In this document: piece by piece, positions 8,867 to 16,334 of the stretch
How positions within the stretch are numbered: position 1 is the stretch's first letter
How the letters are laid out: every line of letters starts with the position of its first letter
Assembly (NCBI GenBank): GCA_964344255.1
Contig: CAYFMQ010000008.1
Span: 78,148 to 142,147, forward strand
Source of the DNA: JAJFIE01 sp964344255
GTDB lineage: Bacteria > Pseudomonadota > Alphaproteobacteria > Rhodospirillales > Casp-alpha2
Length of the DNA: 64,000 bases
Reading direction: 5' to 3'
Translations under genes and position numbers: made by a program
Notes under the pieces: generated by a model
Database searches by the model: none
Told to the model about the DNA's origin: nothing
Seen by the model: the letters and a program-made list of their open reading frames with translations, nothing else

Positions 8867-9961
8867 ATGAGCGACGATTCGTTTATTTCCATTCAGAGTA
8901 TCTCGAAGCATTTCGGCGATGTCCGCGCCGTGGACGACGTGTCGTTTGACATCCGCCGTGGCGAGTTTTTCGCCCTGCTTGGTCCCTCGGGGTGCGGCAA
9001 GACAACATTGCTCCGCATGCTGGCCGGGTTTGAGATTCCCACCAAGGGAGAGATGTATATCGACGGGCAGCCGATTTCCGGCATCCCGCCGCACGAGCGG
9101 CCAGTCAACATGGTGTTCCAGAGCTATGCCATTTTCCCGCACTTAAGCGTGGCGCAGAACATCGCCTTTGGCCTACGCAAGGATAAGCTGCCGAAGGCGG
9201 AGTTGAACAAGAAAGTCGACGAGGCGCTGGAAATGATCGCGCTGCCCGGCTACGGCAGCCGCGGCGCCGACGAGTTGTCAGGCGGTCAGCGCCAGCGTGT
9301 CGCTTTGGCCCGTGCGCTGATCAAGAAGCCGAAGGTGTTGCTGCTCGACGAGCCGCTTGGCGCTCTCGACAAGAAGCTCCGTGAACAGATGCAGCTTGAG
9401 CTCCGCGACCTGCAGCGGGAAGTCGGTATTACCTTCGTATTCGTAACCCACGATCAGGAAGAGGCACTCACCATGTCCGACAGGATCGCGGTGATGAACT
9501 ACGGCAAGGCGCTTGAAATCGAAGAGCCGGCTTATCTGTATGAAAAACCCAAAACCCAGTTCTGCGCAGACTTCCTCGGCACCATGAATTTCTTCAAGGG
9601 CCAGGTTACCGACATCGGAAACGGTTCGGCGACCGTCAAAACGGATGACATGGGGACGATCGTTTCCCGCGGACCGAACATGGATTTCAACACAGGCGAT
9701 ACTGTGATGGTCGCCGTGCGCCCCGAAAACGTGGAAATTTCCATGGAGGAAGTGGGTGGCACTGGCCACCGGGGCAAGGTCCGTGCCTCGGCGTTCCTGG
9801 GCGACCGCGCCCATGTCTACGTCAACGTGGATGGGCGGTCCGAACCGGTCCTGACGGCCATGCAGAACCTCGGCGGCGCCGCGTCGCGCATGGGCACGGA
9901 AGATCACGACGTGTGGCTTCACTGGTCCGAAGAAGCGGCAATCCTGCTACCACCTGCTTAA
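8867..9961 (+). CDS. ABC transporter ATP-binding protein, PotA type
   Basis: This 364-residue ATPase has Walker A GPSGCGKTT near residue 39, a Q-loop (VFQSYAIFPH), the signature LSGGQRQRVALARAL near 140, Walker B VLLLDEPLGALD and the switch His in FVTHDQEEA. A C-terminal TOBE-type regulatory region of about 120 residues follows (VAVRPENVEIS), as in PotA. It energises the importer encoded by the two permease genes and the binding protein upstream. GGAG precedes the ATG. Confidence 0.93.
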   Translation: MSDDSFISIQSISKHFGDVRAVDDVSFDIRRGEFFALLGPSGCGKTTLLRMLAGFEIPTKGEMYIDGQPISGIPPHERPVNMVFQSYAIFPHLSVAQNIAFGLRKDKLPKAELNKKVDEALEMIALPGYGSRGADELSGGQRQRVALARALIKKPKVLLLDEPLGALDKKLREQMQLELRDLQREVGITFVFVTHDQEEALTMSDRIAVMNYGKALEIEEPAYLYEKPKTQFCADFLGTMNFFKGQVTDIGNGSATVKTDDMGTIVSRGPNMDFNTGDTVMVAVRPENVEISMEEVGGTGHRGKVRASAFLGDRAHVYVNVDGRSEPVLTAMQNLGGAASRMGTEDHDVWLHWSEEAAILLPPA

Positions 9962-9986
9962 TACAGGCGTATTCGTTAACGGCAAC

Positions 9987-10421
9987 CTACTTGGGCTCGA
10001 CGACCACGGCAGTGCCGCTGGCGACGAGGAACAGCATGTTCTTGCCGTCACCTGAAATCTCGTTGTAGTCCAGGTCCACCGCGACGATGGCGTTGGCCCC
10101 CGCGATTAGGGCTTCGCGCCTGAGTTCGGTCAGGCAGGTGCGACGGGCGTCGCGCAGGACCTTCTGCGATGACGATGACCGCCCGCCCAGGATATCCGTG
10201 ATGGAAGCGAAGAAGTCGCGGAACAGGTTCATACCGAAGACGCATTCGGCGGTGATGACCTCCAGCCTCTCGGTAACCCGGTACTCGTTCAAAACGGGCT
10301 CGGTCGTGACGATAATGTCGCCGGCGATGCGGTCGATCACTTCCGTCGGCAGTTCGTCGTACTGCTTGTTGTCGATCAGTTCCTGGATTTGCTCGTCGCT
10401 TTTGCCAAACAGTCCAAACAT
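9987..10421 (-). CDS. YbjQ/UPF0145 family protein
   Basis: This 144-residue cytoplasmic protein resembles the YbjQ (UPF0145, putative heavy-metal-binding) family. It shows IIVTTEPVLNEYRVTERLEVITAECVFG, then ARRTCLTELRREALIAGANAIVAVDLDYNEI and a final ASGTAVVV strand. The family probably forms pentameric rings; its function is not established. The N-terminal 30 residues (MFGLFGKSDEQIQELIDNKQ) look like an added helical segment. GGAG precedes the ATG. It is convergent with the ABC transporter and downstream of the cysteine hydrolase gene on the same strand. Confidence 0.75.
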   Translation of the reverse strand: MFGLFGKSDEQIQELIDNKQYDELPTEVIDRIAGDIIVTTEPVLNEYRVTERLEVITAECVFGMNLFRDFFASITDILGGRSSSSQKVLRDARRTCLTELRREALIAGANAIVAVDLDYNEISGDGKNMLFLVASGTAVVVEPK

Positions 10422-10442
10422 TCTTGTGTCTCCTCAGTTTTT

Positions 10443-11096
10443 TCAGGCCGTCGCGGCGCAGAACGTCTTGCTATCGCTGATCCAGCCGAACAGGTTTCCT
10501 TCCGAGCGCATGATCGCGCGCGTGGCGTCTTCCAGTTCGGGACTGAGGGCGGCGCAGCAGTCGTCCAGCGTCAGGCATTTAAACCCCCGGTCTACGGCGT
10601 CACGCAGGGTCGAATGGACACAGCACTGGTAGGTGATGCCGATGATGACGAGGCTCTCAATTCCCTGGTTGTTCAGGATGTGCACGAGGTCCGTTTCGAA
10701 AAAAGCGCTGAAGCCCGGCTTGTCGACGACGGGCTCATGGGGCTCCGGCGCCATGTCGGCGACGATATCGCAGCCCGGCTCGCCCCGCAGCAGGCAGCGC
10801 CCGAGCGGCCCCTCACGTCCGACATAGCCTTTTTCGCGCTTCAAGGGCGAAACGTCCGTCATGTCCGGGCGGTAGGATTCGCGGGTGTGGATGATGTGCA
10901 AGCCAGCCTTGCGGGCTGCTTCGAGAACCGATTTCGCCGCCGGCAGCACGCTGGCCAGCCGCTCTGAGCCTTCGTCGTAGTTGGCGCATCCGCCGTCGGG
11001 TTCGAGGAAATCGCGCTGGTAATCAATGACCATCAGGGCCGTGCGGGCCGGGTCGAACTCAAACGTCCGGCCGTCGTCACATGCGATGCTTATCAT
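10443..11096 (-). CDS. Isochorismatase-family cysteine hydrolase
   Basis: This 217-residue protein has the alpha/beta hydrolase-like isochorismatase fold. The catalytic Asp is in ALMVIDYQRDFL, a Lys follows in DKPGFSAFFETDL, and the nucleophilic Cys is in VIIGITYQCCVHSTLRDA. Such enzymes hydrolyse small amides such as ureido compounds, biuret or nicotinamide. I chose the ATG at 11096 because GGGGAGG lies 8 bases upstream and because a longer frame to 11180 would overlap the fumarase gene. It lies 52 bp downstream of fumarase. The substrate is unknown. Confidence 0.83.
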   Translation of the reverse strand: MISIACDDGRTFEFDPARTALMVIDYQRDFLEPDGGCANYDEGSERLASVLPAAKSVLEAARKAGLHIIHTRESYRPDMTDVSPLKREKGYVGREGPLGRCLLRGEPGCDIVADMAPEPHEPVVDKPGFSAFFETDLVHILNNQGIESLVIIGITYQCCVHSTLRDAVDRGFKCLTLDDCCAALSPELEDATRAIMRSEGNLFGWISDSKTFCAATA

Positions 11097-11148
11097 CTCA
11101 ACTGCCTCCCCTTTTTCTCCATTCTCCCGACATTCCCCATTCTTATCT

Positions 11149-12768
11149 TCAGGACGGCATGAATTCCTGGAAGAAATCATTGCCCTTATCGTCGACGACG
11201 ATGAAGGCCGGGAAGTCCTCCACCTCGATGCGCCAGATGGCTTCCATGCCCAGTTCCGGATACTCGACCACCTCGGCCTTCTTGATGCAGTCCTGCGCCA
11301 CGCGGGCGCCGGGCCCGCCGATGGAACCCAGATAGAAACCGCCGTGCGCCTGGCAGGCTTGTGTTACGGCCTTCGAACGGTTGCCCTTGGCCAGCATGAC
11401 CATGGAGCCGTGCGCCGACTGGAACTGGTCCACGTAGGAATCCATGCGTCCTGCCGTGGTTGGCCCGAAGGATCCTGACGCAAAGCCCTCCGGCGTCTTC
11501 GCCGGGCCGGCGTAGTAGACGGCGTGGTTCCTGAAGTATTCGGGCAGTTCCTCACCGGCATCCAGCCGCTCCTTCAATTTGGCATGCGCAATGTCGCGGG
11601 CCACGATCAGCGGGCCGGTCAGGTTCAGCCGCGTCTTTACCGGGTGCCGGGTCAGCAGGCCCAGGACCTCGCTCATGGGCTGGTTCAGGTCCACGTTGAC
11701 GACGTTGTCGCTTAAATCATCGCCGGTGACCTCCGGCATATACTGCGCCGGGTTGGTTTCAAGCTGTTCGATGAACACGCCGTCTTTGGTGATCTTGCCC
11801 AGGCACTGGCGGTCGGCGGAGCATGAAACGCCGATTCCCACCGGGCATGAGGCGCCGTGGCGGGGCAGGCGAATGACGCGCACGTCGTGACAGAAGTACT
11901 TGCCGCCGAACTGGGCGCCGATGCCCATGCTCTGGGTCATCTTGTGGACCGCCGCTTCCAGTTCCGGATCGCGAAAGGCCTGGCCGTGCTCGTTACCGGC
12001 TGTGGGCAGGCCGTCCAGGTAGCGCGCCGAGGCCAGCTTGACGGTTTTCAGGTTCGCCTCCGCCGACGTGCCGCCGATGACCACGGCCAGGTGATAGGGC
12101 GGGCAGGCTGCGGTGCCGAGGGTGCGGATCTGGGCGTCCAGGAAGTTCATCAGGGCTTCCGGATTGAGCAGCGCCTTGGTCTGCTGATAGAGGAAGGTCT
12201 TGTTGGCCGAGCCGCCGCCCTTGGCCATGAACAGGAACTTGTACGCGCTGCCCTTGGTGGCGTAGAGGTCGATCTGCGCCGGCAGGTTGTCGCCGGTGTT
12301 GACCTCCTTGTACATGTCGAGCGGCGCCAGTTGGCTGTAACGCAGGTTGGCCTCGGCATAGGTCTTCCGCACGCCTTTGGCGATGGCGGCCTCGTCGTCG
12401 GCGCCGGTCCACACGTTCTGGCCCTTCTTGCCCATGACGATGGCGGTGCCTGTATCCTGGCACATGGGCAGGACGCCGCCCGCGGCGATATTGGCGTTCT
12501 TCAAGAGATCAGCAGCGACAAACCGGTCGTTGTCGGAGGCCTCGGGATCATCGAGAATGGACGCCAGTTGCTTCAGGTGGCTGGGGCGGAGCAGATGCGC
12601 GATATCGCGCATGGCCTCGGCGGTCAGCAGGGTCAGCGCCTCCGGCTCGACCTTCAGAACCTCCTGTCCGTCAAAGGTGTCGACACTGACATGATCCGCC
12701 GTAAGTTTTCTGTACTCAGTCGTGTCGTCGTCCAGGGGGAACATTTCATAATAATCAAAGTCGCTCAT
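11149..12768 (-). CDS. fumA: Fumarate hydratase class I (iron-sulfur)
   Basis: This 539-residue enzyme is the one-chain class I fumarase, an oxygen-sensitive [4Fe-4S] enzyme that converts fumarate and malate in the TCA cycle. Likely cluster Cys occur in LPMCQDTGTA, in ASCPVGIGVSCSADRQC and in the KAVTQACQAHGG region. The length fits the family. It is transcribed after sspB, with a 54-bp gap. Tartrate dehydratase is related but is usually split into two smaller subunits, so fumarase is the better call. Confidence 0.92.
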   Translation of the reverse strand: MSDFDYYEMFPLDDDTTEYRKLTADHVSVDTFDGQEVLKVEPEALTLLTAEAMRDIAHLLRPSHLKQLASILDDPEASDNDRFVAADLLKNANIAAGGVLPMCQDTGTAIVMGKKGQNVWTGADDEAAIAKGVRKTYAEANLRYSQLAPLDMYKEVNTGDNLPAQIDLYATKGSAYKFLFMAKGGGSANKTFLYQQTKALLNPEALMNFLDAQIRTLGTAACPPYHLAVVIGGTSAEANLKTVKLASARYLDGLPTAGNEHGQAFRDPELEAAVHKMTQSMGIGAQFGGKYFCHDVRVIRLPRHGASCPVGIGVSCSADRQCLGKITKDGVFIEQLETNPAQYMPEVTGDDLSDNVVNVDLNQPMSEVLGLLTRHPVKTRLNLTGPLIVARDIAHAKLKERLDAGEELPEYFRNHAVYYAGPAKTPEGFASGSFGPTTAGRMDSYVDQFQSAHGSMVMLAKGNRSKAVTQACQAHGGFYLGSIGGPGARVAQDCIKKAEVVEYPELGMEAIWRIEVEDFPAFIVVDDKGNDFFQEFMPS

Positions 12769-12822
12769 ATCTCGCGTCCGGTCCTGCTGAAAAGGGTAAA
12801 AGTAGGCTGACGCCTGAAGGCG

Positions 12823-13452
12823 TTATTTCTTGCGGAATGCGTCGAGGGCGATGACTTCCCCGGTCTGGGGGGCATCATCCGTGGCCGTTTCCGCTTCGTC
12901 CCCGTCACCAGTCTCGCTCGCTTCGTCTGAACCCGAGTCATCTTCGGCTTCTGATTCACCTTCTCTCGCTTCCTGGACGGACTGCAGGGAAATCGGAGCC
13001 TCGGCAGGGGGGGCATCGCCCTGGTCCTGCTCCTCGGCCGGGGGCTCGAAGGGATAGTCGTAGTCTTCCAGGTCTTCCTCGTCGATTTCCGCCGTTTTCA
13101 GTTGCAGCCCGAAATTGACGGAAGGATCGGTAAAACCGGTGATCTCCTCGAAGGGGATGTTCAGGTTCACGGCCTGACCGTTGAAGCGAAGCGTCACGTA
13201 AAACCGGTCTTCCTCCACGCTCAGGTGTTCGTACTGATGCTGCAGCACGATGGTCATTTCATTGGGATGCTGGGCGCGCAGGTAGTCCGGCAGATCGATG
13301 GCGTCCGTATCTGTGCGAAAAGTGATGTAGAAATGGTGGTCGCCGATAAGGCCGTTTTCAGCCGTGTAGCTCAAGGCCTTGCGAATGACGCTGCGAAGGG
13401 CGTCTTCGATCCAGTAGTCGTAACGGATGGGATCGTCTTCGTCGAATTCCAT
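12823..13452 (-). CDS. sspB: SspB-type ClpXP adaptor
   Basis: This 209-residue protein matches the alphaproteobacterial SspB family (PF04386). It has an N-terminal dimerisation helix (YDYWIEDALRSVIRKALSY), an SspB core of about residues 30-115 with FYITFRTD, MTIVLQHQYEHLSVEEDRFYVTL and FGLQL, and a long acidic tail rich in E, D and S. SspB captures ssrA-tagged proteins and delivers them to ClpXP; in this family the end of the flexible tail binds ClpX, here probably the last residues around VIALDAFRKK. Its gene lies directly downstream of ssrA on the same strand. GAGGAG is present but about 14 bases from the ATG. Confidence 0.9.
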   Translation of the reverse strand: MEFDEDDPIRYDYWIEDALRSVIRKALSYTAENGLIGDHHFYITFRTDTDAIDLPDYLRAQHPNEMTIVLQHQYEHLSVEEDRFYVTLRFNGQAVNLNIPFEEITGFTDPSVNFGLQLKTAEIDEEDLEDYDYPFEPPAEEQDQGDAPPAEAPISLQSVQEAREGESEAEDDSGSDEASETGDGDEAETATDDAPQTGEVIALDAFRKK

Positions 13453-13486
13453 GGCCGTATCGGGTGCTCCTCAAGTCTATGTCTTA

Positions 13487-13545
13487 GATCGGATCACGTT
13501 TAGATGGAAACGTTTTACGTTTCATCGAAACGTGTGAATCCGATC
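13487..13545. repeat. Nested palindrome with GATCGG...CCGATC ends (copy 1)
   Basis: The outer arms are GATCGGAT and ATCCGATC, next come CACGTTT and AAACGTG, and inside is a GATgGAAACG/CGTTTCATC hairpin with a TTTTA loop. The whole 59-bp unit can fold into one long stem. It lies between ssrA and sspB. A second unit of 60 bp with the same end hexamers is at 25769-25828. Confidence 0.7.
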
Positions 13546-13672
13546 GATATCTATACTTTAGAGCAGAGGAGCATATTTCATTGGCTCACGAAGTGATTCC
13601 AAGAAAACATGACCTGCTCTAGTCCCCGGACCATTTGATTGTCAGTCTTCAACAGGCTTCCGTCAACCCCGC

Positions 13673-13970
13673 AAAAAAGAAGTGGGAGGCTTCTGTTGCC
13701 AGGTGCCTCCCGAACCCCGTAGTTGCTATTTATGCAGCAACTGCAAATGCCTCGTTATCGTTGGCATTTGTGAAAGTGGCCCGGTAACGGCGGAACCATG
13801 CCGGGCGAAAACTGAGCCTTTACCACACGCGTCGATCCTGTTTCGCCCCCATAATAAATTCCGCTTGAAAACCCAATGGAAACTATGGTGGAGGCGCCGG
13901 GTACCGCCCCCGGGTCCGCTATGCTTATTCCGAACAGCGTTTATCGCCATAGTCGGTTGCCCGACGGCCC
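13673..13970 (-). ncRNA. ssrA: Circularly permuted (two-piece) tmRNA
   Basis: Read on the minus strand, the acceptor piece comes first and ends in CGCCTCCACCA at 13886. A 35-nt intervening segment (13885-13851) follows, then the coding piece begins GGGGGCGAAACAGGATCGACG at 13850. GGGGGCG pairs with CGCCUCC over seven base pairs, including G3-U70, the alanyl-tRNA synthetase identity pair. The tag frame at 13765-13730 reads ANDNEAFAVAA then TAA, with the usual AVAA-type end. A GGGAGGC/GCCTCCC hairpin (13711-13684) and a T run to 13673 end the gene. The 5' end is approximate: a TATATT box at 13977-13972 and a GNRA-capped GTCGG/CCGAC hairpin mark its vicinity. The permuted form is typical of alphaproteobacteria. 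Confidence 0.93.
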
Positions 13971-14106
13971 TAATATAGTCAGGGAGAACCGGCTTGGGAA
14001 GGGGGAAGGGGGAAGGGAATTGAACGCTGGAAAAGACGGTGGGCCGTCCGGGTATAAGGCGCAAGCACCCCATATCACAACGAAACGTGGATTTCTCCAT
14101 GCAGAT

Positions 14107-14263
14107 TACTGGATCCCCGCCTTCGCGGGGGTGACAGCTGGACAAATTCGGAACTTGTCATTCCCGCGCAGGCGGGAATCCAGTCTGTTTTTGATTCGCA
14201 CATCGTCGTCGCTTCGCTCGGGCTGCGCTCTAGTCATTCCCGCACAGGCGGGAAGCCAGTCTG
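14107..14263. repeat. Cluster of three REP-like palindromes
   Basis: Three copies of a short palindrome occur at about 14107-14135 (CTGGATCCCCGCCTTCGCGG, inverted relative to the others), 14156-14187 (CATTCCCGCGCAGGCGGGAA then TCCAG) and 14231-14263 (CATTCCCGCACAGGCGGGAA then GCCAG). Each forms a CCCGC/GCGGG stem. Mixed orientation is typical of bacterial interspersed mosaic elements. An apparent open frame at 13876-14316 runs through them and is not a credible gene. Confidence 0.85.
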
Positions 14264-14334
14264 ATTTAAAGCGCACAAAACGCCGGTTCCGGGTAGGGTT
14301 ACCCCACCCGGGTTAAGTCATTGAAATTCAACAA

Positions 14335-14445
14335 AATGTAGACTTTTGTCTACTTTTGTAGACTCATGCTTTTCCTACCCTTCTGGTTTTCTAACGATTC
14401 CAAGGGCTTAAGGTCGGAATTTTCCATAATAATGTAGACTTTTGT
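14335..14445. repeat. Direct repeats of AATGTAGACTTTTGT
   Basis: The 15-mer AATGTAGACTTTTGT occurs at 14335-14349 and again at 14431-14445. The first copy runs into a palindrome GTAGACTTTTGTCTAC (14338-14353) and a further CTTTTGTAGAC (14353-14363). No gene is associated. The rest of the 14264-14706 spacer shows nothing else I can name. Confidence 0.6.
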
Positions 14446-14706
14446 AACGCGACCTTCCCAAATCCCCAGAAATCACCGCACCTGGCTGAACCCGGCTCAA
14501 GCGCGGTCATAAAGTGTTCATATGCAGGCATACGAAATCACCTCGATAGACCTATTCACCATGTCAAAGAGCATAAAACCAAACTAGGAATATAAGCATA
14601 TTTTATGGAAAAAGTCAAGTTTTTTCGCTTCCCGCCGATAGACGACCGGAACCTGATCTCAGAAATGACAATGAAGATGACGACTCTCGCTTTATTGCGT
14701 TTACAA

Positions 14707-16086
14707 TCAAACTGCGGCAGGGAACTCGACCCAGAATGTCGATCCTTCGCCTTCTACGCTCTCGAAACCGATTTTCCCACCCATGATTTCCGTCAGTTGC
14801 TTGCAGATTGACAACCCAAGTCCTGCGCCTGAAACATCCTTGCTTTGCTGGCGCAGTCTGTCGAAAGGCTGGAACACCCTGTCAAACCTGTCCCTCGGGA
14901 TGCCAATGCCCGTATCCGAGACGAAAATCCTTATGTTGTCGCCCTGGTCCGTTGCGCGGCATCCAAATTCTATCTTGCCGCCCTGGACGTTGTACTTAAG
15001 GGCATTGGAAATGAAGTTGAGCAGAATTTGTCGTAGCAGCACCGGATCGACGAAAACCGGCAGGTCCGCTTCCCTTATGCCTTGGAAGGTTATCCCTTTT
15101 TCCTCAGATAGCTCTTTTATGATCGGCAGGCACTCCCTGAAAACATCGGCAGGTATGACGTTTTCGGGATGAACCTCATGTTTGCCTTCTTCAATTTTAG
15201 AAAAGTCGAGAATAGAGCCAATCAGTTCATGCAACTGCTTGCCGGCTGATGATATGTATCCGAGATACTCGTTTCGTTTCTCTGTGTCAGTGGAGCCCAT
15301 TCCCGTCACAAGGGCATCGGAAAATCCAATAATGGCGTTCAGGGGCGTCCTTAACTCATGGCTCATGTTGGCGAGAAAGGCCGACTTGGCTGTCGTTGCT
15401 TCCTCCGCCTTGTTCTTGGCCGTTTCCAGTTCCCTGTTCATGAGAAATTGCCGACGCATGAGGAAAAGAAAAAAGACAGATGCGCCAATGACAAGGGGGG
15501 GCAGGAGATAGCCGTATTGGATGTTGTTCAAATCCTTTTCCAGGGAAGAGGCCGTCTCCTCACTTTGTTCCTTACTATTGACGACCATTATCTCGGTCAG
15601 GGTCCTCAAAGCCCGCAAAGCCTGCGTATCGTCGACCCTGACCAGCCTGTCAATTTCCACCACAGGGGTAGATTTCGCCACCTCCGCCTTGGCGATTTCA
15701 AACTTGGCGACGTATTCGTCAAAAGTCGCCTCGATCCTGTCGATGACATCGGATTCCTTGTCCGTCAGGCCCAGTTTCCGGTAATCCACGAGAATTTGGT
15801 CAAGTCGATCGAGATCCTTTATTATGCGGTCCTGATAATAGGATGTGCCGCGAATGACGAAATTCTTGAAATTATGGATAAGGCCCCCGTAACCGATGGC
15901 GTCACGCAATTGTTCAAGCAGAACGGTTTTCTGAACAGTGATCGTGTTGTAGCGAACCCATTCTCTCTGAATGTTGCGGGTGTTTTCTGTAATTGCGTTA
16001 ACGTAAATCAGCACCGCAAACAAAAGCAGCAAAGCCGTTATGGCTGTGGACGCATAAATCCCTAGCATACTGGGTGACTTGGGCAT
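14707..16086 (-). CDS. Membrane sensor histidine kinase (orphan)
   Basis: This 459-residue kinase has a membrane helix at about residues 9-31, a helical periplasmic sensor region (about 32-190), a second helix near 194-212, a HisKA domain with the phospho-accepting His near 243 (MSHELRTPLNAIIGFSD), and a HATPase domain with an N-box (FISNALKYN) and G-boxes (DTGIGIP, GAGLGLSI). The sensor region looks like an all-helical periplasmic module; its ligand is unknown. No response regulator gene is adjacent. A TATAC-N4-GTAT dyad lies 82 bp upstream of the start, as it does upstream of the other two kinases in this window. Confidence 0.9.
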   Translation of the reverse strand: MPKSPSMLGIYASTAITALLLLFAVLIYVNAITENTRNIQREWVRYNTITVQKTVLLEQLRDAIGYGGLIHNFKNFVIRGTSYYQDRIIKDLDRLDQILVDYRKLGLTDKESDVIDRIEATFDEYVAKFEIAKAEVAKSTPVVEIDRLVRVDDTQALRALRTLTEIMVVNSKEQSEETASSLEKDLNNIQYGYLLPPLVIGASVFFLFLMRRQFLMNRELETAKNKAEEATTAKSAFLANMSHELRTPLNAIIGFSDALVTGMGSTDTEKRNEYLGYISSAGKQLHELIGSILDFSKIEEGKHEVHPENVIPADVFRECLPIIKELSEEKGITFQGIREADLPVFVDPVLLRQILLNFISNALKYNVQGGKIEFGCRATDQGDNIRIFVSDTGIGIPRDRFDRVFQPFDRLRQQSKDVSGAGLGLSICKQLTEIMGGKIGFESVEGEGSTFWVEFPAAV

Positions 16087-16167
16087 GACAGGAACCGGAA
16101 AGCCAGAAGCGGTTGATTACAAATGCGCGGCAAGTGTTAAAACGGCCAGTTAAGAGTCTCGCAACGC

Positions 16168-16180
16168 TATACAATAGTAT
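16168..16180. promoter_or_regulatory. TATAC-N4-GTAT dyad upstream of histidine kinase gene
   Basis: The sequence TATACAATAGTAT, followed by AA, lies 82 bp upstream of the kinase start at 16086. The same dyad with variable centre occurs upstream of the kinase genes starting at 22130 and 52821. It may be a shared operator for a regulator encoded elsewhere. Confidence 0.5.
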
Positions 16181-16334
16181 AACGATAATTATTACAGGAA
16201 CCTGAACACTGAATCCGCAAAGGCCTGAAAAATTTGGCCGGAACCCTGTTTCCAGGATCCCGGCCAAGGGGAGATCGAATGCTTCGTTATTGCGCCCGGT
16301 TACGGGTGGGCGGCCCCGGTTGGTGAACTTGGGA

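Noticed and set aside
13876..14316. 146-codon open frame on the plus strand
   Set aside because: It runs through the 5' part of ssrA and three REP-like palindromes, so the frame is accidental.
14107..14445. CRISPR array
   Set aside because: The repeats are few, unevenly spaced and in mixed orientation, with no cas genes; they fit REP-like elements and a separate direct repeat.
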